NCBI GenBank assembly: GCA_016415585.1 | Contig: CP066552.1 | Coordinates: forward strand, 310,001-374,000 | Source: Pectobacterium carotovorum | GTDB lineage: Bacteria; Pseudomonadota; Gammaproteobacteria; Enterobacterales; Enterobacteriaceae | Length of the DNA stretch: 64,000 nt | Reading direction: 5' to 3' | Shown: positions 52,673-63,185 of the stretch, in pieces | Layout of the letters: the number at the start of each line of letters is the position of its first letter | How positions within the stretch are numbered: position 1 is the first letter of the stretch | Notes under the pieces: model-generated | Database searches by the model: none | What the model saw: only the letters and a program-made list of their open reading frames with translations | Told to the model about the DNA's origin: nothing | Position numbers and translations under genes: made by a program

Positions 52673-54013
52673 ATGACGATAACTACTCAGGTTGCAGAGC
52701 AGCGTAAAGCGCTGGAGCTCGCGGTTGCTCAGGCGCTGGAACTGGCGCGTGCCGGTTCTGATGCGGCAGAAGTCGCGGTGTCAAAAACGACGGGCATTAG
52801 CGTCAGTACCCGTTATGGTGAGGTTGAAAATGTTGAATTCAACAGCGATGGCGCGTTGGGCATTACGGTTTATCACCAACAGCGTAAAGGCAGCGCATCG
52901 TCTACCGATCTCAGCCCGGATGCGATAGCCCGTACGGTACAGGCCGCGCTGGATATTGCGCGTTATACCTCTGTCGATCCTTTTGCTGGTCCGGCGGATC
53001 GGGATCTTCTGGCGTTTGACGCGCCGGATCTGGATCTGTTCCATCCGACCGATCTGGATGCGGATCGCGGCATTGAATTAGCCGCTCGCGCAGAGCAGGC
53101 GGCGTTACAGGCTGACAAGCGCATCACTAACACCGAAGGCGGCAGCTTTAACAGCCATTACGGCGTGAAGGTGTTCGGCAATAGCCACGGCCTGCTGAAA
53201 AGTTACTGCTCTAGCCGTCATTCCATGTCCAGCTGTGTGATTGCTGAAGTGAATGGCGATATGGAGCGAGATTATGCCTACACCGTTGGCCGTGCGCTGG
53301 ATGACTTACTCAGCCCGGAATGGGTGGGCGAAGAATGCGCGCGCCGCACATTATCCCGCTTGTCACCGCGTAAACTGCCCACCATGCAGGCTCCGGTGAT
53401 GTTCTCTGCGGAAGTGGCGACGGGCCTGTTTGGCCATTTGGTTGGCGCCATCAGTGGCGGCAGCGTTTATCGTAAATCCACTTTCCTGCTGGATAAACTG
53501 GGTCAGCAGATTCTGCCGGAGTGGCTGACGATTGAGGAACAACCGCACTTGCTCAAAGGGCTGGCTTCTACGCCGTTCGACAGCGAAGGCGTACGGACGC
53601 AGGCGCGTGACATTGTGAAGGCGGGCGTGTTGCAGACTTGGCTCATGACAAGCTACTCCGCGCGTAAGCTGGGCATGCAGAGTACCGGCCATGCGGGTGG
53701 TATTCATAACTGGCGGATTGCCGGACAGGGTCTGGATTTCAACGGTATGTTGAAACAGATGGGCAAAGGCCTGCTGGTGACCGAACTGATGGGGCAGGGG
53801 GTAAGCGGTGTGACGGGTGACTATTCCCGTGGAGCATCCGGCTTCTGGGTCGAAAACGGCGAAATTCAATATCCGGTCAGCGAGATTACGATCGCGGGTA
53901 ACCTGAAAGACATGCTGCGTAATATTGTGACGGTGGGGAATGATATCGAAACCCGAAGCAATATCCAGTGTGGTTCCGTTCTGCTGCCATCAATGAAGAT
54001 CGCAGGAGAATAA
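52673..54013 (+). CDS. pmbA: PmbA (TldE) subunit of the TldD/TldE protease
   Basis: The 446-residue protein is homologous to TldD but lacks the HExxxH zinc motif, as expected for the PmbA partner. Segments such as [34 protein letters not shown] and the ending [18 protein letters not shown] are characteristic. With TldD it forms the active heterodimer that degrades unfolded peptides and matures microcin B17-type peptides. The hairpin GCCGTCGG/CCGACGGC at 54038-54059 follows it. Confidence 0.96.
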   Translation: MTITTQVAEQRKALELAVAQALELARAGSDAAEVAVSKTTGISVSTRYGEVENVEFNSDGALGITVYHQQRKGSASSTDLSPDAIARTVQAALDIARYTSVDPFAGPADRDLLAFDAPDLDLFHPTDLDADRGIELAARAEQAALQADKRITNTEGGSFNSHYGVKVFGNSHGLLKSYCSSRHSMSSCVIAEVNGDMERDYAYTVGRALDDLLSPEWVGEECARRTLSRLSPRKLPTMQAPVMFSAEVATGLFGHLVGAISGGSVYRKSTFLLDKLGQQILPEWLTIEEQPHLLKGLASTPFDSEGVRTQARDIVKAGVLQTWLMTSYSARKLGMQSTGHAGGIHNWRIAGQGLDFNGMLKQMGKGLLVTELMGQGVSGVTGDYSRGASGFWVENGEIQYPVSEITIAGNLKDMLRNIVTVGNDIETRSNIQCGSVLLPSMKIAGE

Positions 54014-54037
54014 ACCTGCTCTGTATGAGTAACCGTC

Positions 54038-54059
54038 GCCGTCGGCAGTGTCCGACGGC
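54038..54059 (+). terminator. Stem-loop after pmbA
   Basis: GCCGTCGG and CCGACGGC form an 8-base-pair stem 25 bases past the pmbA stop. The following sequence TGTTACTCT has few T, so termination strength is uncertain. Confidence 0.55.
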
Positions 54060-54077
54060 TGTTACTCTATCTCGGGC

Positions 54078-54124
54078 TTAGCGGTGGTACTCGCCCGCAG
54101 CTTCTGGCTGATAGAGTAGTTCTA
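54078..54124 (-). pseudogene. rnk: Severed 3' end of rnk
   Basis: Read on the minus strand from the IS border, in the rnk frame, this encodes ELLYQPEAAGEYHR and a TAA stop (54078-54080). It corresponds to the C terminus of Rnk in relatives (E. coli ends ELEYQPEAAGDYLL). It was cut from the rest of rnk by the IS3 insertion. Confidence 0.9.
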
Positions 54125-54132
54125 TGTAGTGG

Positions 54133-55307
<1,175 letters not shown>

Positions 55308-55375
55308 AATGTCACCTGTTTTGACTGTGAGGTGATGATATCACCTCTATTCAGGTGGCCAAATTCAGTGTGCCA

Positions 55376-55747
55376 CTACACTAGTACTTCAATTCGCGTT
55401 TCTTCACCGTTTGGCAATTGCCAGGTGATAGAATTTCCCACATGCATTCCCAATAGTGCCGCACCCAGCGGAGCCATCACCGACAGCGGTTCTTTGCTGT
55501 CCTTCACTGCGGCTGGGTAAACCAGCGTGCGGATGTGCTCTTCGTTGGTATTCAGATCGCGGAAACGCACCCGACTATTCATGGTGACGACATGTGAGGG
55601 AATCGATGCCGAAGGCAGAATGTCTGCCCGATCCAGCTCCTCATTCAACGCCTGTGCGATATCGCTGTCCGCAAAGGCGGGCTGCTCCAATAACATATCC
55701 AGACGTTCTGCATCCAATTCACTGATTGTCAGGTTAGGTTTCGTCAT
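55376..55747 (-). CDS. rnk: Regulator of nucleoside diphosphate kinase, C terminus replaced by IS sequence
   Basis: The 123-residue product is Rnk, a GreA-like protein of the RNA polymerase secondary-channel group, with VMAPLGAALLGMHVGNSITWQLPNG near the C terminus (read in parts: VMAPLGAALLG, HVGNSITWQLPNG). After IEVL the gene runs into the IS3 end, which adds a Val codon and TAG. The lost 14 residues lie at 54078-54124; the intact protein would have 136 residues, as in E. coli. The fold should be nearly complete, so it may still work. Confidence 0.93.
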   Translation of the reverse strand: MTKPNLTISELDAERLDMLLEQPAFADSDIAQALNEELDRADILPSASIPSHVVTMNSRVRFRDLNTNEEHIRTLVYPAAVKDSKEPLSVMAPLGAALLGMHVGNSITWQLPNGEETRIEVLV

Positions 55748-55778
55748 ACTCCTCTCCAGTTGGTATTTTCAGATGATA

Positions 55779-55815
55779 TAAAAATAACCCCCCGCGCCCA
55801 AAGGAGCAGGGGGTA
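55779..55815 (-). terminator. Terminator of the rpoN-hpf-ptsN-rapZ-npr transcript
   Basis: A stem of A/C run with G/T run (ACCCCC region 55787-55793 with GGGGGT 55809-55814) is followed on the minus strand by TATTTTTATAT. It lies about 100 bases past the npr stop. Confidence 0.8.
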
Positions 55816-55918
55816 TAAGAAAATATTATGATTTATATAGGTAGATAGTAGGAGGTTCGGAAGGGAAAGTGAAGCGATGCTTGTCACGAAGGCTGGCAGA
55901 TAGCCTGCTAAGGAAATG

Positions 55919-56191
55919 CTAGTCCTCGTCGAACCCGGCTTCAAACAGCCCGATGACGGCGGCAAGCGCCTGTTCTTCATCCGGGCCAGTGGCTTCCACC
56001 TCAATGAGACGCCCTTTGGCCGAGTCCAGCATCAGCATGGCAATCACGCTGCTGGCTTCGGCTTCGGTGCCGCTGTCATTACGCAGTATTACTTCTGCAT
56101 CAAAGCTCTGTACCAGCTCGAACAATTTCATGGCTGGGCGAGCGTGCATGCCCAGCTTGTTTTTGATTTCAACCGTTTGCCGGACTGTCAT
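55919..56191 (-). CDS. ptsO: Phosphocarrier protein NPr
   Basis: The 90-residue HPr-like protein has the phosphorylated His16 in [16 protein letters not shown] and the second segment [14 protein letters not shown]. It passes phosphate from EI-Ntr (PtsP) to PtsN in the nitrogen phosphotransferase chain, which tunes potassium and nitrogen responses. It is also called npr. It follows rapZ by 31 bases. Confidence 0.97.
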   Translation of the reverse strand: MTVRQTVEIKNKLGMHARPAMKLFELVQSFDAEVILRNDSGTEAEASSVIAMLMLDSAKGRLIEVEATGPDEEQALAAVIGLFEAGFDED

Positions 56192-56222
56192 AGGTTACCT
56201 GGCTGTACTGGTTTGCCGACTA

Positions 56223-57080
56223 TCACGAGGGTTTACGTTTTTCCAGCGTACGGTGGCGTGACTGTACGTTCTTACCGCGTGAGCGGAAGTAGTCTGCCAG
56301 CTGTTCAGCAACGTAGACGGAACGGTGTTTACCGCCGGTACAGCCAATCGCAACGGTCAGGTAGCTGCGGTTATTGGTTTCCAGCATCGGCAGCCACAGT
56401 TCCAGATAGCTGCGAGTCTGGTAGATGAAGTTGTGAACTTCGGTATGCCTGTCGAGGAAAGACGCAACGGGCTTATCCAGACCGGTCATCGGGCGCAGTT
56501 TCGGATCCCAGTGCGGGTTCGGCAGGAAGCGAACGTCAAAGACGTAATCCGCATCGATAGGGATACCGTGCTTGAAGCCGAACGATTCGAACACCATCGT
56601 GAGCTCGCGTTCTCGCTTGCCGAGCAGCCGAGTACGCAGCATTTCGGCCAGCTCATGTACCGACATCTCTGAGGTGTCGATAATCAGATCGGCACGTGAA
56701 CGCAGCGGCTCCAGTAGGTCGCTTTCTTCATCAATGGCGCTTTCCAGTGACAGATTCTTGCTGGAGAGCGGGTGAAGGCGACGGGTATCGCTGTAGCGAC
56801 GAATCAGCGTATTGCGATCGGCATCCAGAAACAGCAGTTGAGGCGAGAAGCTGGGTGGCAGTTGCTCCATGGCATGCTCGAAGATCTCTGGGGATTCCGG
56901 CATATTGCGCACGTCAATGCTGACTGCTGCGGAAATGTTACGTGCCGCAAGCGTATTAGCCAGTTCTGGCAGTAGAACCACTGGCAGGTTATCTACGCAG
57001 TAGAACCCCATATCTTCCAGTGCGCGCAGGGCGACAGATTTCCCTGAACCTGAGCGACCACTGACAATCATCAGCACCAT
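56223..57080 (-). CDS. rapZ: RNase adapter protein RapZ
   Basis: The start at 57080 gives 285 residues beginning [21 protein letters not shown], one more than E. coli; the upstream extension is unlikely. The P-loop GRSGSGKS is at residues 8-15. The C-terminal half has the RNA-binding [20 protein letters not shown] and the basic end [12 protein letters not shown]. RapZ presents the small RNA GlmZ to RNase E, thereby controlling glucosamine-6-phosphate synthase. It lies between ptsN and npr. Confidence 0.97.
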   Translation of the reverse strand: MVLMIVSGRSGSGKSVALRALEDMGFYCVDNLPVVLLPELANTLAARNISAAVSIDVRNMPESPEIFEHAMEQLPPSFSPQLLFLDADRNTLIRRYSDTRRLHPLSSKNLSLESAIDEESDLLEPLRSRADLIIDTSEMSVHELAEMLRTRLLGKRERELTMVFESFGFKHGIPIDADYVFDVRFLPNPHWDPKLRPMTGLDKPVASFLDRHTEVHNFIYQTRSYLELWLPMLETNNRSYLTVAIGCTGGKHRSVYVAEQLADYFRSRGKNVQSRHRTLEKRKPS

Positions 57081-57240
57081 CTGACGACTCCCCTCTGGCA
57101 ACGTGATGGCGAATTTTCATTGCCACTGTTTTTATAAAGTGATGTATAGCTAAAAAAATGACGGCTTAGCGCATGGATTGCAAGCATTCTCTGAACCCAC
57201 TGCGAATTGCCTGCCATCGTGAGCATGATGGTCATCCGGT

Positions 57241-57714
57241 TTAATCGGCTTCCATCATAATCTGGTACAGCTCTTCATCGCTTTGCGCCGCACGCAGGCG
57301 TCGGCAAACCGTTTTATCTGCCAGCCGCTTGGCAACAAGCGACAGGGTATGCAAATGGGTTTTACATTGTTCCGCTGGAACCAGCAAGGCAAAAAGCAGA
57401 TCAACGGCCTGATTATCAATGGCATCGAAAGCGATCGGTTGCTCTAACTGGATGAAAACACCGATGGCGCCCAGCGCATTATCGTCTTCCAGCTTACCAT
57501 GAGGAATGGCAATGCCGCCGCCGATTCCCGTGCTGCCCATCCGCTCTCGGGTCAGGATGGCATCAAAGATAATCTGCGAAGGAATGTTAAGCTGCTTGGC
57601 GGCGAGCTCACTGATAATTTCCAATGCCCGTTTCTTACTCTGGCAGTGGACGGTGCTTCGGGTGCACTCAGGACGTAATACGGTGCTGAGCTGCAATACG
57701 GGATCGAGGTTCAT
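57241..57714 (-). CDS. ptsN: Nitrogen-regulatory phosphotransferase EIIA
   Basis: The start at 57714 gives 157 residues beginning MNLDPVLQLSTVLRPECTRS; no strong ribosome binding site is seen. It is EIIA-Ntr with the phosphorylated histidine in GIAIPHGKLED (His72). It receives phosphate from NPr and controls potassium uptake systems and the phosphate-starvation kinase. The 83-base gap from hpf contains two hairpins. The frame is open farther upstream but begins with TTG inside the hpf gap. Confidence 0.96.
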   Translation of the reverse strand: MNLDPVLQLSTVLRPECTRSTVHCQSKKRALEIISELAAKQLNIPSQIIFDAILTRERMGSTGIGGGIAIPHGKLEDDNALGAIGVFIQLEQPIAFDAIDNQAVDLLFALLVPAEQCKTHLHTLSLVAKRLADKTVCRRLRAAQSDEELYQIMMEAD

Positions 57715-57753
57715 TTTATTTTCACTTAACGACGCTTTCACTTCTGGTGATCC

Positions 57754-57803
57754 CGACCCACCCGATGGATGGGTCGAGTTTGTCCCTTTGCCAAACGGCA
57801 AAG
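57754..57803 (-). other. Two intercistronic hairpins between hpf and ptsN
   Basis: CTTTGCC with GGCAAAG (57786-57803) and CGACCCA with TGGGTCG (57754-57776) form two stems in the hpf-ptsN gap. Neither is followed by a T run. They may stabilise or process the mRNA, or reduce read-through into ptsN. Confidence 0.5.
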
Positions 57804-57810
57804 AAGAAAA

Positions 57811-58098
57811 TTAGTGCTGCTTAAGTTTATCTTTGTGCTTATTAAGCTGTCTCGCCAGCTTATCAATCAATAAATCTATCGCGGCGTACATATCTTCCGC
57901 TTCTGAAGTCGCATGCAGCTCGCCACCATTAACGTGGAGCGTGGCCTCGGCAATTTGCTGAACTTTCTCCACTCTCAATACCACATTGACCTGATTAATC
58001 CGGTCAAAATACTGCTCTAATTTGGCAAACTTGCCATTGACAAAATCACGCAGCGGTTCAGTGATCTCGATGTGGTGTCCGGTAATGTTGAGCTGCAT
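57811..58098 (-). CDS. hpf: Ribosome hibernation promoting factor, short form
   Basis: The start at 58098 gives 95 residues beginning MQLNITGHHIEITEPLRDFV, the length of E. coli HPF; AAGGA lies 7 bases upstream. The single S30AE/YfiA-type domain contains the basic segment KLARQLNKHKDKLKQH. It binds in the 30S channel in stationary phase and, with RMF, forms inactive 100S dimers. It lies between rpoN and ptsN. Confidence 0.97.
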   Translation of the reverse strand: MQLNITGHHIEITEPLRDFVNGKFAKLEQYFDRINQVNVVLRVEKVQQIAEATLHVNGGELHATSEAEDMYAAIDLLIDKLARQLNKHKDKLKQH

Positions 58099-58121
58099 AG
58101 CGTCTTCCTTCTCTGTTGAGA

Positions 58122-59555
58122 TCAAATCAGTTGTTTACGCTGATTTGATGGTGGGATAGATAAAGACTCTCGGTATTTTGCCACGGTACGGCGTGCCACG
58201 ATGATGCCCTGATCGGAGAGCAGTGCCGTAAGCTTGCTATCGCTCAGTGGCTTCACGGGGTTTTCCGCCGCAATAAGCTTCTTCACCAACGCGCGGATTG
58301 CCGTTGATGACGCTTCTCCGCCACTATCCGTATTAACGTGGCTGGAGAAGAAATATTTTAGCTCAAAAATGCCGCGCGGGCTGTGCAGGAACTTTTGTGT
58401 CGTCACGCGTGAGATAGTGGATTCATGCATATCCACCGCTTGAGCGATGTCTGCCAGTACCATGGGCTTCATGAATTCCTCGCCCTGCTCGAAGAAATCC
58501 TGTTGCTGTTCGACGATGCTGCGGGTGACTTTCAGCAACGTGTCGTTGCGACTTTCCAGGCTTTTGATGAGCCAGCGTGCTTCTTGCAGATTGCTGCGGA
58601 TAAATTGTCCGTCGCTGTCGTTGCGTGCGCTGTTACCCAGCGCAGCATACTGCTGGTTAATCTGCAAACGGGGAACGCTGTCGGTGTTCAGTTCGACGAC
58701 CCAGACTCCCTGAACTTTACGTATCAGTACGTCAGGAATCACGTATTCGGATTCGCCAGTGTTGATCGACTGTCCTGGACGGGGATCGAGCGATTGGATC
58801 AACGCCAGTGCTTCTTTCAGCACTTCTTCTTTCAGGCGCGTGATGCGGATCAGGCTGCGGAAATCATGGTTGGCTAACAGATCGAGATGATCGCTGACGA
58901 TCAGGCGAGCTTCGGTCAGGCGTGGTGTGTCGTCGGCGAACTGGGAAAGCTGCACCAGCAGACAATCACGCAGGTCGCGGGCGGCGACGCCAACGGGATC
59001 GAAGCGCTGCACGCGTTTGAGTACGGCTTCAACTTCTTCCAGCGTCACGTCGTCGTCACCGATGCTCTCAAGAATGTCTTGTAGCGGTACGGTCAGGTAA
59101 CCGGTGTTGTCCACCGCATCAACGATAGAGGTCGCGATAGCCGCGTCGGTGTCGGAAAACGGCGTCAGCTCAACCTGCCACATCAGGTAATCCTGAAGCG
59201 TTTGCGTAGTTTCGCCTTGATAAATCGGCAGTTCTTCATCGCGATAGTCGGTGCCGGTACCTGACGGCGTGCCTGCGGAGTAGATTTCATCCCAGGTGGC
59301 ATCAAGCGGCAATTCTTCCGGCATATCCCTTTGTTCAAGGGCTTCACCGGTATCCAGTGAATCGCTGTCTACCTTTTCAAATGACTCGATTTCGTCGTGC
59401 TGATCCGTTTGTTCAAGCAACGGATTACTTTCTAACGCCAGTTGAATCTCCTGTTGCAATTCAAGCGTGGACAGTTGCAACAGGCGGATCGCCTGTTGGA
59501 GCTGTGGAGTCATGGCCAGTTGCTGGCTAAGCCTGAGTTGCAAACCTTGCTTCAT
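58122..59555 (-). CDS. rpoN: RNA polymerase sigma-54 factor
   Basis: The 477-residue protein begins with the glutamine-rich activator-interacting region [20 protein letters not shown], followed by an acidic region II (about residues 50-100). It then has the core-binding domain and the RpoN box [10 protein letters not shown] at the C terminus. Sigma-54 serves nitrogen, flagellar and, in soft-rot bacteria, type III secretion genes (hrp). It lies between lptB (49-base gap) and hpf. It is the usual length. Confidence 0.98.
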   Translation of the reverse strand: MKQGLQLRLSQQLAMTPQLQQAIRLLQLSTLELQQEIQLALESNPLLEQTDQHDEIESFEKVDSDSLDTGEALEQRDMPEELPLDATWDEIYSAGTPSGTGTDYRDEELPIYQGETTQTLQDYLMWQVELTPFSDTDAAIATSIVDAVDNTGYLTVPLQDILESIGDDDVTLEEVEAVLKRVQRFDPVGVAARDLRDCLLVQLSQFADDTPRLTEARLIVSDHLDLLANHDFRSLIRITRLKEEVLKEALALIQSLDPRPGQSINTGESEYVIPDVLIRKVQGVWVVELNTDSVPRLQINQQYAALGNSARNDSDGQFIRSNLQEARWLIKSLESRNDTLLKVTRSIVEQQQDFFEQGEEFMKPMVLADIAQAVDMHESTISRVTTQKFLHSPRGIFELKYFFSSHVNTDSGGEASSTAIRALVKKLIAAENPVKPLSDSKLTALLSDQGIIVARRTVAKYRESLSIPPSNQRKQLI

Positions 59556-59604
59556 AAATCGCGCTAACGTCCCATAAGTACTGCAAAGATAAAATATTAC
59601 CCTA

Positions 59605-60330
59605 TCAGAGTCGGAAGCCTTCGCCCAGATACACGCGTTTTACCTGTTCATCGGCCAGAATATCGGTCGGTGAACCGTGGGCGATCAGGTTGCCCTGACT
59701 CACGATGTAGGCTCGTTCACAGACATCAAGCGTTTCACGGACGTTATGATCGGTAATCAACACGCCAAGCCCGCTGTCACGCAGATGCTCAATGATTTTT
59801 TTAATATCCAGTACGGAGATCGGGTCTACGCCCGCAAACGGTTCATCCAGCAGGATGAACTTCGGATTCGCTGCCAGCGCACGCGCAATCTCTACGCGGC
59901 GTCTTTCCCCACCGGACAGCGATTGTCCCAGACTATCGCGCAAATGAATAATATGGAATTCTTCCATTAGCTCATTGGCACGATCTTCCTGCTGTTCGGT
60001 CGTCAGATCTTTACGGATCTGTAACACCGCCATCAGATTGTCATAAACGCTTAAGCGGCGGAAGATAGAGGCTTCCTGCGGGAGATAGCCGATGCCGCGC
60101 AGCGCACGTTCGTGCAAAGGAAGCAGGCTGATGTCATCGTCGTCAATGACGATGCGTCCTTCATCACGCGGGACGATGCCCACCACCATGTAGAACGTTG
60201 TCGTTTTGCCGGCACCGTTCGGCCCGAGTAGGCCGACGATTTCACCAGAATTCACGGTGAGGCTGACGTTTTCCACGACCTTACGGCCTTTGTACGCCTT
60301 GGCTAGATTTTCTGCGGTTAATGTTGCCAT
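59605..60330 (-). CDS. lptB: LPS export ABC transporter, ATPase LptB
   Basis: The 241-residue ATPase has Walker [10 protein letters not shown] at about residues 35-43, the Q loop YLPQEAS, the signature [15 protein letters not shown] and Walker [15 protein letters not shown]. It powers the LptBFG complex, which pulls lipopolysaccharide from the inner membrane towards LptC and LptA. It follows lptA after 3 bases, in the order lptC-lptA-lptB. Length is normal. Confidence 0.98.
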   Translation of the reverse strand: MATLTAENLAKAYKGRKVVENVSLTVNSGEIVGLLGPNGAGKTTTFYMVVGIVPRDEGRIVIDDDDISLLPLHERALRGIGYLPQEASIFRRLSVYDNLMAVLQIRKDLTTEQQEDRANELMEEFHIIHLRDSLGQSLSGGERRRVEIARALAANPKFILLDEPFAGVDPISVLDIKKIIEHLRDSGLGVLITDHNVRETLDVCERAYIVSQGNLIAHGSPTDILADEQVKRVYLGEGFRL

Positions 60331-60333
60331 AAC

Positions 60334-60906
60334 TTATTCAGTGACCCGTGGTTGCGGTTGCTGAGAACGAGAAGGCTGGCTTTTGTTCTCTTTCTCCTGA
60401 AGCTGAGAAGGGACCAACACCGTTGTCACGCGTTTTCCTTTGTCGCTGGTCGCTTCCATCTGCTGCTGTTTCACCAGATAAGTGATGCGATCGCCTTTGA
60501 CATTGCTGTCCTGCTGTTCCAGATAGGCATTGCCTGTCAGCACCAGAAAGTCAGTGGCCAGCTCGTAGCGGATTTTCTGCGCGTGACCTTTTACCGGCTT
60601 GCCGTTGTCCTGCATCTGGTAGAACGTCACGGGGTTGCCGTAACCTTCCACCACTTCACTGCCTTGCGTGCCCTGTGGACGCGTCACGACGACCTTGTCG
60701 GCTTTTACTTCAATCGTCCCTTGCTTCACGACAACATTACCAGTGAACGTCACCGTGTTGCCCTGCATGTCCAGAGATTGCTGTGCTGAATCTATGCGAA
60801 TAGGTTGGTTGCTATCGCCGGTAACGGCAAAGGCGGAAATGCTGACGGCGAACAGCGAGCTGGCGATCAGGGTGTTACGCATGAGATTATTGGTTTTGGA
60901 TTTCAT
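60334..60906 (-). CDS. lptA: LPS export periplasmic protein LptA
   Basis: The 190-residue protein has a signal peptide ending SISAFA. The mature beta-jellyroll (OstA-like) part contains PIRIDSAQQSLDMQGNTVTF (as PIRIDSAQQSLDM and QGNTVTFTGNV) and GYGNPVTFYQMQDNGKP. LptA chains bridge LptC in the inner membrane to LptD in the outer membrane. The gene overlaps lptC by 20 bases, so translation is coupled. The C-terminal tail KSQPSRSQQPQPRVTE is Gln/Pro-rich and variable. Confidence 0.97.
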   Translation of the reverse strand: MKSKTNNLMRNTLIASSLFAVSISAFAVTGDSNQPIRIDSAQQSLDMQGNTVTFTGNVVVKQGTIEVKADKVVVTRPQGTQGSEVVEGYGNPVTFYQMQDNGKPVKGHAQKIRYELATDFLVLTGNAYLEQQDSNVKGDRITYLVKQQQMEATSDKGKRVTTVLVPSQLQEKENKSQPSRSQQPQPRVTE

Positions 60907-61453
60907 AAGAGGTTTTTACCTTTTCGATCAACTCGGCCGTTTTGTTACGCAGATTCCCGCGCATTTTCATTCCGCTTGAGGTAAAGCTGGCACCGTACAG
61001 GGTGACTTCATCATCGGAAGAGACGTCCTGTGTGACCAGATTCACCTGGGCATTATTCGTTGTGATGCGCTGAAGCTGTGTGTCTTTCGCTAGGCTATTC
61101 ACCTCAACGTTGCCGTACAGATAGAGCATCTTGTCTTTTGTCAGCTTGGCGCGATCGGCGCGGACTGACCAGGTTGCCGTGCCCTGTTCATTGAACAGCG
61201 TGGCAACGGGAGTCGTAAACCAGCTCAATTGCTCGTCGTTGAAATACTCCGCTTTTTCCGAAATCAGTCTGTAGCTCAGCTTACCCGCAGGGCTGTATAC
61301 CTGCGTGTTGGTCTTTTCGCTGGTATAAACCGGCACGGCGGGGTCGTTTGCATCCGGTGCTGTTACCGTGTCGTCATCCGCAATATTCCAGCCGATGAGG
61401 ATAAGCACCAACAGGGCCAGAAAAGCGGTGAGCCAACGCTTGGTTTTACTCAT
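60887..61453 (-). CDS. lptC: LPS export protein LptC
   Basis: The 188-residue protein has one N-terminal membrane segment (WLTAFLALLVLILIGWNIA) and a periplasmic OstA-like beta domain with YSPAGKLSYRLISEKAEYF and LYLYGNVEVNSL. It receives lipopolysaccharide from LptBFG and hands it to LptA. Its start overlaps the kdsC end by four bases and its end overlaps lptA. Length is normal. Confidence 0.97.
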   Translation of the reverse strand: MSKTKRWLTAFLALLVLILIGWNIADDDTVTAPDANDPAVPVYTSEKTNTQVYSPAGKLSYRLISEKAEYFNDEQLSWFTTPVATLFNEQGTATWSVRADRAKLTKDKMLYLYGNVEVNSLAKDTQLQRITTNNAQVNLVTQDVSSDDEVTLYGASFTSSGMKMRGNLRNKTAELIEKVKTSYEIQNQ

Positions 61454-62016
61454 ATTGACAACCCTTTGGCATGCTCCAGCTTGTCCTGCGAGAACAGAAT
61501 CAAATCACACAGCTCACGTACTGCGCCACGGCCTCCCGCAATGCGGGTAACATAATCCGCGCGTGGTAACAACAGCGGGTGGGCGTCTGCCACGGCAACG
61601 CTCAACCCGACCTGTGCCATCACTGGCCAGTCGATCATATCGTCGCCGATATACGCAACCTGATTTGCCGTTACTGACAGTTTATCCAACAGATCGTTGA
61701 AGGCCAAAACCTTATCCGATTGCCCCTGATAAAGATGGTCAATACCCAGCGTTTTACACCGATCTTCCAGCAGTTTTGCTGAACGTCCGGTAATAATGGC
61801 GACTTCAATGCCGGACGTCAGCAAGCAGCGAATACCATAACCGTCACGGACGTTAAACGCTTTCAGCTCTTCGCCGTGGTTGCCCATGTAAATCAGACCA
61901 TCGGACATCACGCCGTCAACGTCGCAGATTAGCAGGCGGACTTCACGGGCTTTATCCAGTACCTGTTGGTCGACAGGCCCATAGCAGGTATCGGTTTGCG
62001 CCCTGACTTCACTCAT
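61450..62016 (-). CDS. kdsC: 3-deoxy-D-manno-octulosonate 8-phosphate phosphatase
   Basis: The 188-residue HAD-family phosphatase has the nucleophile motif LLICDVDGVMSDG (Asp32 and Asp34), the second motif IITGRSAKLLEDR and the fourth motif YIGDDMIDWPVM. It releases phosphate from Kdo-8-P to give Kdo, an LPS inner-core sugar. It forms a tetramer without a large cap domain. It follows kdsD by 19 bases. Confidence 0.97.
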   Translation of the reverse strand: MSEVRAQTDTCYGPVDQQVLDKAREVRLLICDVDGVMSDGLIYMGNHGEELKAFNVRDGYGIRCLLTSGIEVAIITGRSAKLLEDRCKTLGIDHLYQGQSDKVLAFNDLLDKLSVTANQVAYIGDDMIDWPVMAQVGLSVAVADAHPLLLPRADYVTRIAGGRGAVRELCDLILFSQDKLEHAKGLSI

Positions 62017-62035
62017 TCACAATTATCCTTTCTTT

Positions 62036-63127
62036 TTAAACCACACCAGCCCGCAGCATATCGTGCATATGGACAATACCGACCAAACGATCGTTTTCTG
62101 CCACTAGCACTGAGGTGATGTGGCGCGACTGCATCAGGTTAAGTGCATCTACCGCCAGCGTTTGCGGGGCGACCCGTATGCCGCCCGCGGTCATCACATC
62201 AGCAATGCGTGCGCTGTTCAAGTCAATATTCATGTCGAAGATGCGGCGCAAGTCACCATCGGTAAAGATGCCCTGAATTTTCATATCCGCTTCGCAGATT
62301 ACCGTCATACCCAGATTTTTGCGCGTAATTTCCACCAGAGCATCACGGAGTGAAGCATCGTATGGGACATGGGGAATCTCGTCGCCCGAATGCATGATAT
62401 CGCTAACGCGCAGTAAAAGTTTGCGGCCAAGTGCGCCACCGGGGTGAGAAAGGGCGAAATCTTCTGCGGTAAAGCCGCGCGCCTGTAACAAGGCCACGGC
62501 CAGCGCGTCGCCCATGACCAGCGTCGCGGTGGTGCTGGTGGTGGGCGCCAGGCCGAGCGGGCAGGCTTCCTGTGGAACATGAACACACAGGTGAATATCC
62601 GCTGTTTTCCCCATCGTACTTTCCGGTGCGCTGGTCATGCAGATCAGGAACACTTTCTGGCGTTTCAGAACGGGAATCAGCGACAGAATTTCATGCGATT
62701 CACCAGAATTAGAAATGGCGATCACGACATCGTGCGGTGTCACCATACCGAGGTCACCGTGGCTAGCTTCGCCGGGGTGAACAAAAAAAGCAGGCGTGCC
62801 GGTGCTGGCGAAAGTTGCGGCGATCTTGCAGCCGATGTGGCCAGATTTGCCCATTCCCATCACCACTACTTTACCCTGACAGTGGAATATCTTTTTACAG
62901 GCGAGGGTAAAGTTGTCGTCAATGTACTGATCTAATTGTGCAAGCCCATCGCGTTCGATACTCAGTACCTGCTTGCCTGCCTGCTGGAAATCAAAATCGG
63001 CGGGTAGTTCATGAGCCTTTTGTCGCGTGTGATCGGCTTGTGGTGCGTGATCGGCTTGTGGTGCATGATCGGATAGTGCACGGTCAGACTGCTGTTTGAG
63101 ATGAGCATCTTGTTCAAACTGTGACAT
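62036..63127 (-). CDS. kdsD: D-arabinose 5-phosphate isomerase, with an N-terminal repeat extension
   Basis: The 363-residue protein is KdsD, which converts ribulose 5-phosphate to arabinose 5-phosphate for Kdo synthesis. It has an SIS domain (VVVMGMGKSGHIGCKIAATF, ISNSGESHEI) and two CBS domains at the C terminus (RHITSVLVAENDRLVGIVHMHD region). E. coli KdsD has 328 residues. The extra length is an N-terminal, hydrophilic segment with HAPQAD twice in tandem before the conserved DFDFQQAGK. A later start is not obvious. It is the first gene of the kdsD-kdsC-lptCAB group after yrbG. Confidence 0.95.
   Translation of the reverse strand: MSQFEQDAHLKQQSDRALSDHAPQADHAPQADHTRQKAHELPADFDFQQAGKQVLSIERDGLAQLDQYIDDNFTLACKKIFHCQGKVVVMGMGKSGHIGCKIAATFASTGTPAFFVHPGEASHGDLGMVTPHDVVIAISNSGESHEILSLIPVLKRQKVFLICMTSAPESTMGKTADIHLCVHVPQEACPLGLAPTTSTTATLVMGDALAVALLQARGFTAEDFALSHPGGALGRKLLLRVSDIMHSGDEIPHVPYDASLRDALVEITRKNLGMTVICEADMKIQGIFTDGDLRRIFDMNIDLNSARIADVMTAGGIRVAPQTLAVDALNLMQSRHITSVLVAENDRLVGIVHMHDMLRAGVV
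63029..63072. repeat. 18-base tandem repeat in the 5' part of kdsD
   Basis: GTGATCGGCTTGTGGTGC occurs twice in direct tandem (63029-63046 and 63047-63064) plus a partial third unit. Its length is a multiple of three, so copy-number change keeps the frame and adds or removes hexapeptides (HAPQAD) in KdsD. Confidence 0.9.
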
Positions 63128-63185
63128 ACCAATAGTCCTGATTATGATGAAAAACGGAATAGCTTCTTATGAAAAACAAAACTTC

